Shown piece by piece: positions 10,701 through 18,131 of a DNA stretch of 64,000 nt. The first letter of the stretch is position 1. Every line of letters begins with the position of its first letter. The notes below the pieces were generated by a model. The model saw nothing but the letters and a program-made list of their open reading frames with translations. It did not search any database and was not told where the DNA came from. Source of the DNA: Pseudoflavitalea rhizosphaerae (GTDB lineage: Bacteria > Bacteroidota > Bacteroidia > Chitinophagales > Chitinophagaceae); assembly GCF_003991355.1 (NCBI RefSeq), contig NZ_RCSU01000002.1, forward strand, positions 310,001 through 374,000. Direction: 5' to 3'. The position numbers and the translations under genes were made by a program.

Positions 10701-12603
10701 AATTCCTGTTGAACCGTGTGAGGTCCTTGATGGCTTTCCAAATCTGCTGGATCTCTTTAATGGAAAGCCGGGTCTGATTCAGGAGAATAAAATGTTTATT
10801 CAGATCCTCTTCATTGAATAAAGCGAAGCATTCGGCTTCCAGCTTTTCATCCCTTCCGGCTCTTCCGGCTTCCTGAACATAGTTTTCCAGGGAATCCGAG
10901 ATCTCAAAATGAATTACCAGTTTTACATCCTTTTTGTCAACACCCATTCCAAAAGCGGAAGTAGCTACCATTATCTGTGTTTCTCCGGCTATGAAGGCAT
11001 TCTGGTTTTCCGTCTTTTCTTTTGCTTCCATTTGTCCATGATAGGGCCTGGCATTAAAGCCATCTCCAACCAACCTTTCAGCCAGTTTATATGCTTTCCG
11101 GGTCCTCGAAACATAAATGATGGCAGGGCAGTTTTTCTCAATGACCAGGTCCCTCACTGTCTGGTATTTCTCCTCTTCGTCTTTTTGTTCAATCACTTTG
11201 TACTTCAGGTTGGTCCTGGAAGCTTTTGATGTAAACACTTCCAGTTCAACAGAGAGTTTTTGCCTGAAATAATCTCTGATATCTTCGATAACCTTTTGCT
11301 TTGCTGTAGCGGTAAAGCAGGATATAGGGATCTCCTCACCATTATTTTTTTGTTGCTGCAGGGATTTTATGAAATCTCCTATATACAAATAGTCGACCCT
11401 GAAATCCTGTCCCCAGGAAGAAAAGCAATGGGCTTCATCAATTACAAAACGGATGATTTTTCTGCCCAGCAATAATCTTTCAATGGTTCTGGATCGAAGG
11501 GACTCCGGAGAAATATACAGAAGGGAAGCAGATCCATTTTCCACGCGTTCGAATGATACACCCCTCTCCACAGGATCAAGCAGGCCATTGATCGTAACTG
11601 CATCAGTTATCCCGGACGCTTCCAGGTTATCCACCTGATCTTTCATCAAAGATTGTAAAGGAGAAATTATGACAGTCAATCCTTTTACATTTTCCCCACT
11701 CATGAGTGCAGGCAACTGAAATGTGATGGATTTACCACCACCGGTTGGGAAAACAGCCAATAGTGATTTGTTGTCAACAGCGGCTTGCACTGCTTTTTCC
11801 TGCAGGGGCTCCCCTCCGAAAGTTCTGAAAGAACTGAAATTGAAAAAACGCTTCAACCCCTGATGTATATCCAGCGCTTTATTGCAATACGCACAACCAG
11901 TCAAACATGGCTTGTTTCTCAATTTTGCCATTACCCTGTCTACTTCCGGATAATTTTTCAATACCCATGGAGGCGTGATGGAGTAACGATTATTGGCATT
12001 GATCAGAGACAGGCAATAAGAAAGTTCAACTGGATGGTCTGCTATTATTTTAGTAAGGTCGGCCTGTTCACAAATTTCATTTTTGAATTGCTCTCTTATC
12101 AGAAGTTCGGTGTCTGCATTTGGAGGGACATAAGATAAAAAATGGAAAAATGCCTTAAACTCAGATTTATTATTTAATAAGAGATAGAAGATTTGCTGCA
12201 GCTTTTCGTGTATGTGCCTGAATGCAGCTACTTCATCATAGAAAAGATTTTTAGCCTGTATTGAATCATTCAGCGGGTTGTTCAGCTCTTCAGTTTGAAG
12301 CTTATCATCTTTTACCAGGGCATGATAGGGTCTGGCCGGAAACAGGAGTGGCGACATATAAAGTGTATCGATGATATTGGTTTCCGGAAATTGGGTTTCC
12401 CCAAGCATTGGTCTGATGAATTGCAGATCATGTCTGATGATATTATGCCCACAGATAAATTGTGCCCCTTCCAGGAATTTCACCAATGCAGCAATGGAAG
12501 TATTGTGGAAAGAACGGCCATCGTCCATTACACAACCGATATCCAGGATTGTTCTGCTCCGTGAATCAATCTCGGTATCAACAAAAGCAATTGATTTTTC
12601 CAT
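7771..12603 (-). CDS. Exonuclease - RecQ helicase - UvrD-like helicase fusion protein
   Basis: 1610 residues, one uninterrupted frame. Residues 1-170 look like a DEDD 3'-5' exonuclease (D9 and E11 in 'FVDTEI', 'GHNIIRHD' at 52-59). A Cys pair region 'CLTGCAYC' (233-240) precedes a RecQ core: Walker A 'PTGGGKS' 286-292, 'DEAH' 389-392, 'TATA' near 431, 'QEAGRAGRD' 577-585. A winged-helix-like middle part follows. From about 1050 there is an SF1A helicase: Walker A 'GPGSGKT' near 1072, 'DEAQD' near 1174, 'GDDDQNIYEFRG', and 'HKAKGKEFDNVF' plus 'LLYVGLTRARKNL' near 1430-1460. It should unwind DNA from two motors and digest it, so repair or defence against foreign DNA are both possible. It stands alone. 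Hand-counted lines are about 23-40% GC against 43-50% in neighbouring SusC genes, which hints at transfer. Confidence 0.9.
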   Translation of the reverse strand: MEKSIAFVDTEIDSRSRTILDIGCVMDDGRSFHNTSIAALVKFLEGAQFICGHNIIRHDLQFIRPMLGETQFPETNIIDTLYMSPLLFPARPYHALVKDDKLQTEELNNPLNDSIQAKNLFYDEVAAFRHIHEKLQQIFYLLLNNKSEFKAFFHFLSYVPPNADTELLIREQFKNEICEQADLTKIIADHPVELSYCLSLINANNRYSITPPWVLKNYPEVDRVMAKLRNKPCLTGCAYCNKALDIHQGLKRFFNFSSFRTFGGEPLQEKAVQAAVDNKSLLAVFPTGGGKSITFQLPALMSGENVKGLTVIISPLQSLMKDQVDNLEASGITDAVTINGLLDPVERGVSFERVENGSASLLYISPESLRSRTIERLLLGRKIIRFVIDEAHCFSSWGQDFRVDYLYIGDFIKSLQQQKNNGEEIPISCFTATAKQKVIEDIRDYFRQKLSVELEVFTSKASRTNLKYKVIEQKDEEEKYQTVRDLVIEKNCPAIIYVSRTRKAYKLAERLVGDGFNARPYHGQMEAKEKTENQNAFIAGETQIMVATSAFGMGVDKKDVKLVIHFEISDSLENYVQEAGRAGRDEKLEAECFALFNEEDLNKHFILLNQTRLSIKEIQQIWKAIKDLTRFNRNSFSNSALEIARKAGWDDNIKQIETRVKTAVTALEDAGYVKRQQNAPKVYANSIRAKNAQEAIGKIKSSTRLDEKEKSTAIRIIKKLISSRSKKHGNNETPESRIDYIGDHLGIKNAEVINIITILRQENILNDAKDLTAFIKRGEGINRSLSIVEMFNRIEVYLLNILEEQEKAFHIKELNEDAESNGCEEVTPNKIKTILNFWAMKQWIRKYNQEYTKNHVRVISLHPPSDLQKKMEIRHKLAGFIVKLLYDRSNQGIAEQPSLEKEILVEFSVLELKEAYENSPDLFKVEITVKDIEDCLFYLSRIEAIKIEGGFLVSYNRLNIERLELDNKKRYKVEDYQKLNQFYENKIQQIHIVGEYAKKMIGNYRDALQFVEDYFQLNYSFFLNKYFNGERQKNINFTLTPAKFKQLFGTLSPEQLKIVKDTGTQYMVVLAGPGSGKTKVLVHKLASLILMEDVKHEQLLMVTFSRAATTEFKKRLRQLIGNAAQYIDIKTFHSYCFDLLGKVGSLEKSDRILKTAIEKIRNNEVEKSKITKTVLVIDEAQDMDNDEFELIKSLMEHNEEMRVIAVGDDDQNIYEFRGASSRYLRQFIEMEKAGKNELIVNYRSRSNIVEFANQFVKKVENRLKETPIMANQSDNGKVKIVRYQSNNLINPVVRDVLSAELSGSVCVLTRTNEEALQVTGLLIRNGIPSKLIQTNDGFSLFNLAEVRFFISQLNSSPENYIIHDDIWASAKRNLNQRFQKSERLELCNNLIIDFEATNPKYKYRSDLEVFIRESKIEDFYSGNGETVFVSTIHKAKGKEFDNVFLMLNNFNLSTDESRRLLYVGLTRARKNLTIHLNSGFLDDIRVEELEWKEDNEVYLPPAGFSMQLTYKDVWLGYFKNCQEIITQLVSGDELSVNGTDSLNAKGYTVLRFSSQFQMKIETMKERGYELKSANVNFIVYWLGEREEQEVLIILPELYFEKSDSTGYVSS

Positions 12604-12803
12604 TTGTTGAGTTCATAAATGACATGGTCTACCGGTATACCATACACTCAAAATACTTATTTTTTTCCATTTTTCCACACTCTCTGTTGCAGGACAATTT
12701 GATCGTTTTTGCCAATCCCGGAATGTTGAACAATAAAACAAGCACTCCTTCGGGTATACTGGCGGGTTATATGACTTATGATAGGGCTTGAGAATAGCCA
12801 CAA

Positions 12804-12833
12804 TAAAAAAGCCGTCTCTTTCGAAACGGCTTT
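12804..12833 (-). terminator. Rho-independent terminator of the RRM gene
   Basis: Eleven-base stem 12808-12818 / 12823-12833 (one G-U pair) with a four-base loop, followed on the minus strand by a run of six T (12805-12810 overlaps stem end). It lies 20 bases past the stop of the RRM gene. Confidence 0.9.
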
Positions 12834-12852
12834 CCAATATTCTAAAAAGCAA

Positions 12853-13158
12853 TTACCACCTGTTACGCTTTTCGTAGTTGTTGCTTTTGAATGGGCTTTT
12901 GTTGAAGCTTTTTTCAGGTTTAGGTTTTGCTTCAGATACACGCATCTGACGACCTTCAACTTCTGAGTTGTCGAGTTGGGAGATGGCGTTCTGTGCTGCG
13001 CTATCGTCAGGCATTTCAACAAATCCAAAACCTCTGGACCTGCCGGTTTCCCTGTCTGTAATCACTTTTGCAGAGCTCACTTCACCGAAAGCAGCAAAAT
13101 ATTCCCTTAAATCTTCGTCCTGTACATTAAAAGACAGGTTTGATACATAAATGTTCAT
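12853..13158 (-). CDS. RRM-domain RNA-binding protein
   Basis: 101 residues from ATG at 13158 (MNIYVSNLSFNVQDEDL). The frame stays open upstream to 13257, but those residues do not belong to the domain and the RNP2 strand begins right at the chosen start. The single RRM shows RNP2 'IYVSNL' (3-8) and RNP1 'RGFGFVEM' (about 42-49), followed by a basic, Asn/Lys-rich tail ending NRW. Such small RRM proteins are common in Bacteroidota and cyanobacteria and act as RNA chaperones, often at low temperature. The gene follows a cold-shock-domain gene on the same strand and has its own terminator. Confidence 0.93.
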   Translation of the reverse strand: MNIYVSNLSFNVQDEDLREYFAAFGEVSSAKVITDRETGRSRGFGFVEMPDDSAAQNAISQLDNSEVEGRQMRVSEAKPKPEKSFNKSPFKSNNYEKRNRW

Positions 13159-13266
13159 TTGTACAATTTTAAATAATGAAAATCTGAGTAAGGCAAGAAG
13201 TATAGGAATTAAATGCGGACTTAGCAGATTAATGACAAATACTGATGCAACGCTCAAATGAATGTG

Positions 13267-13296
13267 TAAAGATACACTAAATATAACACTGGCAAA
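13267..13296 (-). promoter_or_regulatory. Candidate Bacteroidota-type promoter for the RRM gene
   Basis: On the minus strand TTTG (13293-13296) is followed after 18 bases by TATCTTTA (13267-13274), 7 of 8 matches to the Bacteroidota -7 element TAnnTTTG, with near-normal spacing to the -33 TTG. It would give a leader of about 100 bases before the RRM start codon. Pattern match only. Confidence 0.35.
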
Positions 13297-13297
13297 C

Positions 13298-13753
13298 TTA
13301 ATCTTTGTTAAGCGTAACGTTCACAGCATTAAAGCCTTTGGGGCTTCTCTCCACTTCAAACTTAACTTTGTCGTTCTCACTGATTGGTATATTCAGATCA
13401 TTGGAATGCACAAAGATCCGCTCTTTTGTTTCGGAATCGATAATGAATCCAAACCCTTTCTGGGTATTGAAGAATGATACTACACCGGTACGGAAGGCAT
13501 CTTCGGGGTTGTCTTCCATTTTAGGAACGCCGAGTTGGATATCTTCCGCCAGGAATACCTTTTTATTACGGGGATCAGGCGGAGTATCTGTAAGATTTCC
13601 GTTTTCGTCCAGGTAAGCCATCATACTGTCCAGACCTTTATTCTGGTCTTTATTGTTCTTACGCTCTTTCATCTTCTCCAGCTTCTCCTGTTGCTTCTTC
13701 ATCCGTTGTTTTTCTTTTTCCCGCTTTGTAAAGGTTTCCTTTGATTTCGCCAT
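13298..13753 (-). CDS. Cold-shock-domain protein with basic N-terminal extension
   Basis: 151 residues. The N-terminal 40 residues are highly charged (Lys/Glu repeats, probably a coiled coil or RNA-binding tail: 'KREKEKQRMKKQQEKLEKMK'). The C-terminal part from about residue 86 is a cold-shock domain: 'GVVSFFNTQKGFGFI' (RNP1-like KGFGFI) and 'IFVHSND' (RNP2-like). It binds single-stranded RNA or DNA. It is about twice as long as CspA, a form usual in Bacteroidota. It precedes the RRM gene with a 139-base gap in which a separate promoter is suspected. Confidence 0.93.
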   Translation of the reverse strand: MAKSKETFTKREKEKQRMKKQQEKLEKMKERKNNKDQNKGLDSMMAYLDENGNLTDTPPDPRNKKVFLAEDIQLGVPKMEDNPEDAFRTGVVSFFNTQKGFGFIIDSETKERIFVHSNDLNIPISENDKVKFEVERSPKGFNAVNVTLNKD

Positions 13754-13816
13754 GATAATGATTTAAGTTTAGTAATTGCATCCCGGTCTTCTGCTTACTG
13801 CGTAACCGGGCGCCCG

Positions 13817-14890
13817 TTAATACCTGTAACAAACCGCATTGATGTTCATTCCTGCGCCAACAGAAGCGAACATGATGAGGTCCCCGGGCGATAACGAATG
13901 CCCTTCGATCGAGCCCTTCCTTACCAGGTGCAATAAGGTTGGGATGGTGGCTACCGAACTGTTTCCCAGCCATTGTATGCTCATCGGCATGATGCCGGCA
14001 GGCGGTTCGCTGATGCCATATAACTGGTAAAAAGCCTTCAATATGCTTTCGTCCATTTTTTCATTCGCCTGATGGATAAAAATCATCTTAAGCTCATGAA
14101 TGGAAGCTCCGCTTTTATCCAGGCAATCTTTCATGGCCGCAGGTACATTGGTCAAAGCATATTCGTACACTTTTCTACCCTGCATTTTGATGTATCCTGT
14201 GGTATCATCGGCCTCCTTCGAATAGGAGGACCCGAGATTAATGTATTCGACTTCTTCCAGGCAATCCGATCTGCTGGCCGCGCTCAGGATGCCCTGCTGT
14301 GGCTGCGAATCGGTTCTTTTTTCAAGGATGCAGGCCCCTGCTCCATCAGCAAAGATCATGCTGTCGCGGTCAAACGGGTCAATGATCCTGGAAAGGGTTT
14401 CCGTGCCCACCACCAAAAAAATGGTGCCGGCGCCGGCTTTGATGAAACAATCTGCCTGGATCAGTCCCTGTAACCATCCGGGGCAACCGAAGAGTACATC
14501 ATAAGCAACACATTCAGGGTTTTTGATCCCCAGTTTGTGCTTGACCCTGGACGCAATGGAAGGTACTGTATCCGGCTGGAATGTACCAGGCTTGAGATCA
14601 CCGTAATTGTGAGCAACGATGATCTGACTGATACGCTCTTTATCCACGCCACTATCATCTATAGCAGCCTGCGAAGCAAAAGCAGCCATTTCAGAAGTGC
14701 TGAACTCAACCTCTGCGTACCTTCTCTCCTCTATTCCGGTTATTTTCTTGAAATTATCAATGATCTGGTCCGTTCGTTTATTGAATGGTGTGCCATCCTC
14801 ATTCAGGAAAACGGAATTTTTGAAATCTTCATTTTTGCGGATATGGGTAGGGATATATGCTCCAGTTCCAGTTATGATGTTTCTACTCAT
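13817..14890 (-). CDS. 3-oxoacyl-ACP synthase III (FabH-like ketosynthase)
   Basis: 357 residues with a thiolase fold. The catalytic triad of KAS III enzymes is visible: Cys136 in 'DVLFGCPGW', His273 in 'FIHQANEKM', Asn310 in 'WLGNSSVATIP', plus the C-terminal 'GAGMNINAVCYRY'. The family condenses an acyl-CoA with malonyl-ACP, usually to start fatty-acid or specialised acyl chains. The gene is not next to fab or plsX genes, so it is more likely an accessory KAS III than the housekeeping FabH. It lies 14 bases behind a small unknown gene on the same strand, probably co-transcribed. Confidence 0.9.
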   Translation of the reverse strand: MSRNIITGTGAYIPTHIRKNEDFKNSVFLNEDGTPFNKRTDQIIDNFKKITGIEERRYAEVEFSTSEMAAFASQAAIDDSGVDKERISQIIVAHNYGDLKPGTFQPDTVPSIASRVKHKLGIKNPECVAYDVLFGCPGWLQGLIQADCFIKAGAGTIFLVVGTETLSRIIDPFDRDSMIFADGAGACILEKRTDSQPQQGILSAASRSDCLEEVEYINLGSSYSKEADDTTGYIKMQGRKVYEYALTNVPAAMKDCLDKSGASIHELKMIFIHQANEKMDESILKAFYQLYGISEPPAGIMPMSIQWLGNSSVATIPTLLHLVRKGSIEGHSLSPGDLIMFASVGAGMNINAVCYRY

Positions 14891-14904
14891 GTGTTTTACA
14901 GAAA

Positions 14905-15156
14905 TTACAATGCAGAAAGCTTAGTGAACTCAAAACCACTGAAAATCTTAATAAAATTGGCATCGCCTGTTCTCTTAAAATTTTCAATGTTCGCTTCAGG
15001 AACCACTCTCCAGAAATTCTTCGCTTTCAGCTCCCTGTAATCAGAAGTTTGAACGAAAAGGCCTTTGAAAGCGCCCCTGATCTTACATTTGATCAATACC
15101 GGTGTTTCGTTCAGGAATTTCTCTTCCACAAAATTTCCAATTTGCTCATTCGACAT
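14905..15156 (-). CDS. Small protein of unknown function upstream of the ketosynthase
   Basis: 83 residues, start ATG at 15156 (MSNEQIGNFVEEKFLNETPV). No signal peptide or membrane segment. A short central part 'IKCKIRGAFKGLFVQTSDY' looks like beta strands and 'KNFWRVV' is followed by a Lys-rich helix. I do not recognise the family. It ends 14 bases before the FabH-like gene, so a joint transcript is likely. The regular composition and the tight junction support a real gene. Confidence 0.65.
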   Translation of the reverse strand: MSNEQIGNFVEEKFLNETPVLIKCKIRGAFKGLFVQTSDYRELKAKNFWRVVPEANIENFKRTGDANFIKIFSGFEFTKLSAL

Positions 15157-15510
15157 TATAACGGTTTTTTAGTTTACTAATCAGATCCCGGAAATAGTTG
15201 ATCTCTCCCCAATTTTCTGGCTTTGTGGCCGGGGGAACGCTTGCGCTTCCTTCAAAAATTGCCGGAATAATATTCACCTTTAATTTAGAACAGACCTTCA
15301 CTAATGTTGAAATGAGGAATCAAAATAGGTGCAGGGAGGGTAATATTTGTATTGAAGATACGATTAAATTGCCATATGGGGCCGATTATGTTGGAAAAAC
15401 CGGTGTTAATTGGCTTTAAATTAGCAGTTTGCAGAGAACAAGCTTTTGATATACAAGCAAATAGCGATCAGATCCTGAACACACCAGTAATACAATCCTG
15501 TTTTCCATTA
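15157..15510 (-). other. AT-rich gap with possible decayed reading frames
   Basis: No intact gene is seen in these 354 bases. On the minus strand one frame without ATG is open from 15319 to 15146 (57 codons, ending with 'GEINYFRDLISKLKNRYNVE' and overlapping the next start codon), and a second frame is open from about 15507 to 15285. Both read like protein and a single frameshift near 15285-15319 would join them. This may be a degraded gene between the MFS gene and the small gene, or chance in AT-rich DNA. Confidence 0.25.
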
Positions 15511-16689
15511 TCAGGCTTTCTTCGGCGCAAAACACAGGTGCACCAGCAGCGTTAACAGGCAAAACATTGTTCCTGTAGCTACAACGCCCGGCCAATGGTA
15601 GTGTTTCCAGGCCTGCGCCCCAACAAAAGTACCAGTGGAGCCGCCGATGAAATAACTTACCATATAGACAGTATTCAGTCGATTATTTGCGTTCAGGCGA
15701 AGGGCAAAGAAGCTCGACTGATTCATGATATGCATCGATTGCAAACCGAGATCAATAAGAATGATGCCGATGATCAGTCCGATATAGGTATAACCACCCA
15801 CATAGAAAATCCCCCAGCTCAACAGCATGATCAGGATAGCAAAGAGAATGATCCTGTCAGGTGTAGTCTTAGCCGCGATCCTGCCCACCACAGCAGCCGC
15901 CAGCGCTCCCGCTGCGCCAATGATGCCGAAAGAACCGGCAACGGACGGCCCTGCAAGAAAGGGCGCTTCTTCCAGGTGAAAAACAAGGGTTATCCAGAAT
16001 GCGCTGAAAGCTGCAAAGGCAGTAGCCCCGCGAAAAGCGGCCAGCCGTAGTACGGGTTGCGTTCTTGTAAGGAAAACCAGCGACCGCATCAGTTCTGCGT
16101 AGGACCCTGCGAAATTCGGTTGCACTTCAGGGAGACTGCGCCAGATCAGGATTCCCAATACCAGCATGAACCCTATAGCGATGCCGTACATGGCTTTCCA
16201 GCCCAGGTACTCGCCTACAAATCCGCTCAATACCCTGGATAAAAGGATACCTACCAACAATCCACTCATCACCATCCCGATTGCGGAGCTTTGTTTTTCT
16301 TTGGGAGCCAGCTCCGCCGCCATCGGGACAAACAATTGCGGAGCAATGCTGGTGAAACCCACCAGGAAGCTTGCAGCAAACAACCACTCAACGGATGGCG
16401 CCAGCATCATACCTGCAAGCGACACGATGATGGCCACTATATCCCAAAGGATCAGGCGACGCCGCTCAAGCCTGTCGCCCAGCGGCACCAGCAGCAATAA
16501 CCCCATCGCATAACCGATCTGCGTAAGCATGGCAATATTGCTTATCCTGGATTCAGGCACCCCAAAATCCCTCGCCATCAGCCCGAGCAATGGCTGATTG
16601 TAGTAGTTATTGGCTACTATCATTCCCGTGGCGATGGTCATCAGCCAGAGTGTACTTTTTGAGAGCGCAGGTTTGGATGCCATCATCAT
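15511..16689 (-). CDS. MFS transporter, probable drug/metabolite exporter
   Basis: 392 residues from ATG at 16689 (two further ATGs follow at 16686 and 16683; a TTG at 16707 would add six residues). About twelve hydrophobic segments; the first loop carries 'VPLGDRLERRR', the MFS motif A between TM2 and TM3. 'NYYNQPLLGLMARDFGV' at the N-terminus is typical of the major facilitator 1 family of small-molecule exporters. It starts about 20 bases after the amidohydrolase gene, so the two are probably one operon under the AraC-type regulator further upstream. Substrate unknown. Confidence 0.9.
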   Translation of the reverse strand: MMMASKPALSKSTLWLMTIATGMIVANNYYNQPLLGLMARDFGVPESRISNIAMLTQIGYAMGLLLLVPLGDRLERRRLILWDIVAIIVSLAGMMLAPSVEWLFAASFLVGFTSIAPQLFVPMAAELAPKEKQSSAIGMVMSGLLVGILLSRVLSGFVGEYLGWKAMYGIAIGFMLVLGILIWRSLPEVQPNFAGSYAELMRSLVFLTRTQPVLRLAAFRGATAFAAFSAFWITLVFHLEEAPFLAGPSVAGSFGIIGAAGALAAAVVGRIAAKTTPDRIILFAILIMLLSWGIFYVGGYTYIGLIIGIILIDLGLQSMHIMNQSSFFALRLNANNRLNTVYMVSYFIGGSTGTFVGAQAWKHYHWPGVVATGTMFCLLTLLVHLCFAPKKA

Positions 16690-16709
16690 TGCCGGATTCA
16701 GCTGCAAAT

Positions 16710-18056
16710 TTATTGAGTGAAAACGATCTTTCCTTCATGAACCAATGAACGTACAGGCGAGATCCTGCTCACCGCTTCTGCCGAACAACTGGCATCAACG
16801 AATACCAGGTTAGCTTTATCTCCGGTGACCGGCCATTGGCGATTGCCCTTATCGTCCAGTGGCAAAACGTTGGCGGTGGCCAGTTTCAGGCTTCTCGACA
16901 GATCGAATTCCGTGGAATGACCGTAGAGCTGCGCCATCAGGTTCGCTTTCTGCAATACACTGCCCGAGCCGAAGGTATTCCAGTGATCGATGATACTATC
17001 GTTGCCGGTAAAAACGGTAACCCCATATTTATACAATGTTGGAATTGGCATGATGGTATTACCAAATGGAATAGTGGACACGATTCCGATGCCTGCACCT
17101 GAGAGACTGTCTGCAATAGATTCCTGTTTGGTTTTGTCCAGTCTTGCCAGTACGAAACAATGACTAAGAAAGGTTCTTCCCTTCAATTGCGGATTGGCCA
17201 TCACTCTTTCAATGAGGTATTCAACAGTCTTCAATCCTGATTCCCCGCTTTCATGCAGGTGGATATCGATCCCCTTATTAAATTCCATGGCCAGGTCAAC
17301 GGTGAAGTTGATGCTTCGTTGTATATCTCCGTCGATGGATTGCGGATCGAGGCCGCCGATAAAATCAATGTCCATTTTTGCAGCTTCGCGCATAAGGCTG
17401 GTACTATCGGTGTAGTATAACCCATGTTGCGGGAATGCCACCAGTTCTGCGCCGAAACTGTCTTTTTTGTTTTGCAGGGCCAGTTGCAGGTTCTTCAGTG
17501 AATTCAGACCGGAGGTAGGGTCGATATTGACATGACTTCTGGCGAAATCACTTCCATTGGATTGCAACAATTCGATCAGCTTCTCCGCACGGTAAGTGGA
17601 TGTTTCCAGTAATTCAGGTATGATCTTTTGTTCCAGTTCGATCATATCACGCACGCTCCTGTTCTTCTTTCTGCGAGCCTGCCAGGGACCGCCATAGAAA
17701 GTTTTATCGAGGTGGATATGCATATCCCTGAATGCAGGCAACATCAGCATTTCCTTAGCGTCTACAGCTTTGGCATTAGTGTCATTCGGAAGAATAGCAG
17801 AAATCCTACCATTTGCGATCTTAATAAGGAAGAGCTCTGTTTTGGTACCGATCACTTCCCCTTCTTCATATTCAAAACCGGTTTCCAGTTTTACATTTTT
17901 GAGGGTATAGTTCTTTTGATCAGGGATTGTAGTGCTTTGTGTTGACGATCCTTCTTCCGCCATCACATTACCACCCAGCATCAATCCTGTTCCGCCAGCT
18001 ACCAGCGCGGACGCATTCCTGATAAAATGTTTCCTTGAAATATTATGTTGGTACAT
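16710..18056 (-). CDS. Exported cytosine-deaminase-like amidohydrolase
   Basis: 448 residues. The N-terminus 'SRKHFIRNASALVAGGTGLMLGG' region resembles a Tat signal with an Arg-Lys pair, so periplasmic location is likely. Metal-site motifs of the CodA branch of amidohydrolases are in place: H113 and H115 in 'RDMHIHLDKTF', 'IDIHLHESGESG' near 263-274, 'SHCFVLA' near 297, and 'GNDSIIDHW' near 350 with the catalytic Asp. CodA enzymes deaminate cytosine or related N-heterocycles; the exact substrate here is not evident, and an exported version is unusual. The gene lies between an AraC-type regulator and an MFS exporter on the same strand. Confidence 0.85.
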   Translation of the reverse strand: MYQHNISRKHFIRNASALVAGGTGLMLGGNVMAEEGSSTQSTTIPDQKNYTLKNVKLETGFEYEEGEVIGTKTELFLIKIANGRISAILPNDTNAKAVDAKEMLMLPAFRDMHIHLDKTFYGGPWQARRKKNRSVRDMIELEQKIIPELLETSTYRAEKLIELLQSNGSDFARSHVNIDPTSGLNSLKNLQLALQNKKDSFGAELVAFPQHGLYYTDSTSLMREAAKMDIDFIGGLDPQSIDGDIQRSINFTVDLAMEFNKGIDIHLHESGESGLKTVEYLIERVMANPQLKGRTFLSHCFVLARLDKTKQESIADSLSGAGIGIVSTIPFGNTIMPIPTLYKYGVTVFTGNDSIIDHWNTFGSGSVLQKANLMAQLYGHSTEFDLSRSLKLATANVLPLDDKGNRQWPVTGDKANLVFVDASCSAEAVSRISPVRSLVHEGKIVFTQ

Positions 18057-18131
18057 TCCTTTCAGTTTGACTCAAAATTACGCCGCAACTGCGGAGGAAG
18101 GGTGCGTAAATCATTCCAATACTTGTAAAAT

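Noticed and set aside
12613-12852. 79-codon minus-strand frame between the helicase and RRM genes
   Set aside because: It runs through the RRM terminator and stop region and has no signal or motif; a shadow frame.
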